37,490 nucleotides of DNA, taken from an uncultured SAR116 cluster alpha proteobacterium (GTDB lineage: Bacteria; Pseudomonadota; Alphaproteobacteria; Puniceispirillales; Puniceispirillaceae). Location: contig CACJUX010000019.1 in NCBI GenBank assembly GCA_902596655.1, positions 1-37,490 of the forward strand, read 5' to 3'. Of this stretch, positions 34,652 through 37,490 are shown piece by piece; the first letter of the stretch is position 1; every line of letters starts with the position of its first letter. The position numbers and the translations under genes are program-made. The notes beneath the pieces are model-generated. The model was not told where the DNA came from, searched no databases, and saw nothing but the letters and a program-made list of their open reading frames with translations.

Positions 34652-35023
34652 GTGTTTGTTTTGCCGATAAGCTTAAAAAAAATCCAAAAATGCACCGCCT
34701 TGCTAACCTTTATTTTTATTTTGCCACAATCAGCAATTTGTCAGGAGCACAAAAGTGGTTTTGGACTTGGCTTCGAAAAAATGCAGAAAATTTGGCAGGG
34801 TATTTCGGATGCACCTAAAATGACAACCTGTCGACTGGCTAACAAAACCGTGTACAAAGGAAAACAGATATGTGTTTACAAGGGTGCAAACAAGACAATT
34901 CTAGGTGTCTATAACATGGCCGGTGACTTCTGCTCTACTGCTATGGATTGCCGCTATGAACCCAATGGCACCAAGACGATTGCAAGTCTTGTGAAAGCCT
35001 TCAAGGAAGCTGAGGATAAATAG
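34652..35023 (+). CDS. Small secreted protein of unknown function with conserved-type cysteines
   Basis: The frame opens at GTG 34595, but I prefer GTG 34652 (AAGG about 8 bases upstream), giving 123 residues with a good signal peptide (K-K-I-Q-K-C-T-A-L-L-T-F-I-F-I-L-P-Q-S-A, cleavage near I-C-Q-E). The mature part of about 93 residues has four cysteines spaced like two disulfides (T-T-C-R, K-Q-I-C-V-Y, D-F-C-S, M-D-C-R) and many lysines, with V-Y-K-G repeated as K-T-V-Y-K-G-K and C-V-Y-K-G-A. I recognise no family. It lies alone between the nucleotidase (same strand, about 165 bases) and the convergent metC. Confidence 0.7.
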   Translation: MFVLPISLKKIQKCTALLTFIFILPQSAICQEHKSGFGLGFEKMQKIWQGISDAPKMTTCRLANKTVYKGKQICVYKGANKTILGVYNMAGDFCSTAMDCRYEPNGTKTIASLVKAFKEAEDK

Positions 35024-35083
35024 ACTTCATCCACAATATTGACCGCTACAGCGCTGCCAACGCAGGAGGCTGTTTGCATGCGC

Positions 35084-36247
35084 TTACTTCACTGGTGGCA
35101 ACTCGGCAAGCGCCGTTTTGAGATCAGCAATCAGATCAGAGGTTGTTTCTAGACCGATGTTAAGGCGTACAAGACGTCCAGCAAAGTTCTGTCCTGGGCG
35201 ATGAAGGTCCGGATAGATCACGGCAAGGCTGTTCACCCCACCCCAACTAAGACCGATTTTGAAAATGGTTAATCTATTAAGAAAATTCTCTACCTGTTGA
35301 AATGAGCAGTGATCCTTGAACAGAATGGAGAAAACGCTGGCTGAGCCGGTAAAATCACGCTTCCACTGCGCATGTCCTGGGCAAGATGGCAGCGCTGGAT
35401 GATAGACTGCGGCGATGTGTGGATTTTTAGCCAGCCAATTCGCGATTTCTAGCGATGACTTTTCAAGCTGAGAGAGCCGTGCCGCCAACGTTTGTAATCC
35501 GCGCAAAGCGAGGCTGCAGTCATCTGGTGACACAGCCATACCCAACTGCCGATAGACTGGCCCAAGCGTCTCATAGGCGTTCTCATCGCGCGTTGAAACT
35601 GAGCCAAGGAGCAAATCGCTGTGGCCACCAATATATTTTGTCAGAGCTTGAATGCTGACATCAACACCGTGATGGAAGGCGTCAAACATCACCCCAGCGG
35701 CGTAGGTGTTGTCGAGTGCGACGGCGACGCCACTTTCATGCGCTGCCGCCACGATTGCTGGCACATCCTGAATTTCCATCGTCACTGAACCCGGGCTCTC
35801 ACACCAAATCAGGGTTGTGTTATCCCGGATTAGGGATGTGATGGCAGAGCCAATGAGTGGGTCGTAGGCCTCGACCTCAATACCAAATTTCCGCAGGATT
35901 CCTTCAGCCATTTCTTTGTTAGGTCCATAGGCGGAAAACGGCACTAGCGCATGACTGCCGGTACTGCAATAGGCCATGTAAACAAGTGCAATTGCTGCCT
36001 GCCCGCCCGGCACAATGAAACTGTTGTGCGCACCCTCCAAATGCGTTATGCGTGCTGCAAGCTCGAGTGTCGTTGGTGTTCCATATAGCCCATAAGAGTA
36101 GCCATACTTTTCTTGTTGCCAGCCATCCTGAACCGAGTCCTGATCGTCAAAAACCACTGTTGAGCCTCGGTAAACAGGCGTTGCCAGCGATTTGTAATCG
36201 CGTCGTGACCAAGGCGTGGGATCAAGAAGTTTCGTACGCCAATCCAT
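35084..36247 (-). CDS. metC: Cystathionine beta-lyase MetC
   Basis: A PLP-dependent C-S lyase of the Cys/Met metabolism family; it converts cystathionine to homocysteine, pyruvate and ammonia in methionine synthesis. 387 residues. The N-terminus has S-L-A-T-P-V-Y-R-G-S-T-V-V-F and Y-G-L-Y-G-T-P-T, the phosphate loop is G-G-Q-A-A-I-A-L, D-N-T-Y-A-A-G lies near 182, and the PLP lysine is in Q-A-L-T-K-Y-I-G-G-H-S-D near 205. The C-terminal half ends with S-W-G-G-V-N-S-L and R-L-N-I-G-L-E. These fit bacterial MetC better than gamma-synthase, although other C-S lyases are close. A strong AAGGAGAG precedes the ATG. It is divergent from the ABC-F gene, with 142 bases between starts. Confidence 0.93.
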   Translation of the reverse strand: MDWRTKLLDPTPWSRRDYKSLATPVYRGSTVVFDDQDSVQDGWQQEKYGYSYGLYGTPTTLELAARITHLEGAHNSFIVPGGQAAIALVYMAYCSTGSHALVPFSAYGPNKEMAEGILRKFGIEVEAYDPLIGSAITSLIRDNTTLIWCESPGSVTMEIQDVPAIVAAAHESGVAVALDNTYAAGVMFDAFHHGVDVSIQALTKYIGGHSDLLLGSVSTRDENAYETLGPVYRQLGMAVSPDDCSLALRGLQTLAARLSQLEKSSLEIANWLAKNPHIAAVYHPALPSCPGHAQWKRDFTGSASVFSILFKDHCSFQQVENFLNRLTIFKIGLSWGGVNSLAVIYPDLHRPGQNFAGRLVRLNIGLETTSDLIADLKTALAELPPVK

Positions 36248-36389
36248 ATTTTGCTCTCCTTCAAGCGGTTGTTTCTGATTGCACCCAACAGCGTTAGCAA
36301 GTCAAGGCCGACCGGCGTCATTAAGGTGATTGCCCCCAACGGTACAGCCATGATTGACAAAATTGGCAAATCACGTCACTTCTTCGGCA

Positions 36390-37490
36390 ATGTTGAAACT
36401 TCAGAACATTTCCTTTGCGATTGGCGGAAAGTCGCTGTTTGATAACGCATCCGCGACCATCCCTACAGGTCACAAAGCTGGCATCGTTGGTCGCAATGGA
36501 ACGGGAAAAACCTCGCTCTTCAGACTGATCCGCGGTGAGTGGGCATTGGATTCTGGATTAATTGAAATCCCAGCACAGTTTCGGATCGGGGGTGTCGATC
36601 AGGAGGCGCCGGCAAGTGATATCTCGCTATTGGAGACAGTTCTTGCGGCAGATACTGAACGGCAGGAATTGATGTGTGAGGCCGAAACTGCGACTGATCC
36701 GACACGCATCGCCGACATTCAGCTCCGCCTTGTTGACATTGGCGCCTATGCAGCCGAGGCGCGGGCGGCCAAAGTCCTTTCAGGGCTTGGCTTTGATCAG
36801 GTGGCACAGGCACGCCCCTGCCACGAATTTTCTGGTGGATGGCGGATGCGAGTTGCACTTGCTACAGTACTGTTCTCACAGCCCGATCTGTTGTTACTGG
36901 ATGAGCCGACCAACTATCTCGATCTTGAAAGCACGGTTTGGCTAGAGAATTTTCTGGCAAAATATGCGCACACCGTATTGGTTATTTCGCATGACCGCGA
37001 ATTGCTCAATAAATCTGTCACATCTATTTTACATCTAACCGATCTGAAATTGCAGTATTACACCGGAACATATGATCAGTTTGACGCCGAGCGCCGACTG
37101 AAGATGGAACAGCGGCAATCAATGAAGCGCAAGCAGGACGCCCAGCGTGCGCATATTCAGAGCTTTGTCAATAGATTTCGTTATAAGGCGTCTAAAGCGC
37201 GGCAGGCACAATCGCGCCTCAAGCAGCTGGAGAAAATGCAGCCAATTGCCGCCCTCTCGGAAAATGCAGTTGCGTCGTTCACTTTCCCCACACCACGGCC
37301 ACTGCCGCCTCCTTTGATGACGCTTGAAAAGGGCAGTGTCGGTTATGACGGCAAGTCGGTTTTGCGCGGTCTTGATCTTCGTATTGATCAGGATGACAGG
37401 ATAGCGCTACTTGGTGCCAATGGCGAAGGCAAGTCAACATTGTCAAAATTGCTTGCTGATAGGCTGCCTCTGATAGACGGCAGTGTTGCC
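36390..37490 (+). CDS. ABC-F family ATPase, 5' part (runs off the window)
   Basis: The first 367 codons of a duplicated ATP-binding protein without membrane segments, of the ABC-F group (YheS/Uup-like translation factors). The first nucleotide-binding domain has Walker A G-R-N-G-T-G-K-T near residue 36, signature F-S-G-G-W-R-M-R-V-A near 150, Walker B L-L-L-L-D-E-P-T-N-Y-L-D near 172 and the H-loop I-S-H-D-R-E near 198. The basic inter-domain linker typical of ABC-F (R-R-L-K-M-E-Q-R-Q-S-M-K-R-K) follows, then a second Walker A G-A-N-G-E-G-K-S-T just before the window end. The frame has no stop to base 37490. It starts at ATG 36390; no strong ribosome-binding site is visible. It probably acts on ribosomes rather than in transport. 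Confidence 0.93.
   Translation, partial: MLKLQNISFAIGGKSLFDNASATIPTGHKAGIVGRNGTGKTSLFRLIRGEWALDSGLIEIPAQFRIGGVDQEAPASDISLLETVLAADTERQELMCEAETATDPTRIADIQLRLVDIGAYAAEARAAKVLSGLGFDQVAQARPCHEFSGGWRMRVALATVLFSQPDLLLLDEPTNYLDLESTVWLENFLAKYAHTVLVISHDRELLNKSVTSILHLTDLKLQYYTGTYDQFDAERRLKMEQRQSMKRKQDAQRAHIQSFVNRFRYKASKARQAQSRLKQLEKMQPIAALSENAVASFTFPTPRPLPPPLMTLEKGSVGYDGKSVLRGLDLRIDQDDRIALLGANGEGKSTLSKLLADRLPLIDGSVA

Noticed and set aside
1-37490. CRISPR arrays, insertion sequences with intact transposases, prophage genes
   Set aside because: No regularly spaced repeats, transposase or phage structural genes were seen on either strand.

Overview
This window looks like the chromosome of a moderate-GC alphaproteobacterium, probably a marine SAR116/Rhodospirillales-type lineage. 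That placement is inferred from gene order and protein style, not from a search. The order NDUFA9-like protein, uppP, gltD-gltB, a FzlA-like GST, an alpha/beta hydrolase, a glycosyltransferase, then thrS-infC-rpmI-rplT-pheS-pheT, is a typical alphaproteobacterial housekeeping backbone.

Layout. 1-24 kb is dense, conserved housekeeping DNA. It holds an NDUFA9-like epimerase, uppP on the opposite strand, the two glutamate synthase subunits, a GNAT acetyltransferase, a FzlA-like GST, a hydrolase, a GT4 glycosyltransferase, the translation cluster thrS-infC-rpmI-rplT-pheS-pheT, a minus-strand pair leuA plus a PQQ-type sugar dehydrogenase, and lepA. infC appears to start at a non-canonical AUA codon behind a strong Shine-Dalgarno, as expected for autoregulated IF3.

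From about 24.4 to 36 kb the window is looser and more AT-rich. It carries tRNA-Ser(GGA), several decayed reading frames, and a complete selenocysteine locus: a LysR-type regulator, then selA-selB (overlapping ATGA) and selC (tRNA-Sec, anticodon TCA) in one direction. Facing it is a gene that a standard gene caller splits into two ORFs. The two halves are one frame interrupted by a single in-frame TGA, within the motif U-P-F-C. The joined 411-residue product is a GrdB/PrdB-type (glycine/D-proline reductase family) selenoprotein with a long C-terminal extension. Just downstream of it lies the wreck of a gcvH-like lipoyl-carrier gene in three frames. No PrdA, other Grd subunits or selD are in the window, so the substrate and partners of the selenoprotein are unknown. 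This is the most interesting system here.

The right end holds a periplasmic UshA-type 5'-nucleotidase, a small secreted Cys-containing protein, a cystathionine beta-lyase (metC) and the first 367 codons of an ABC-F ATPase that runs off the window.
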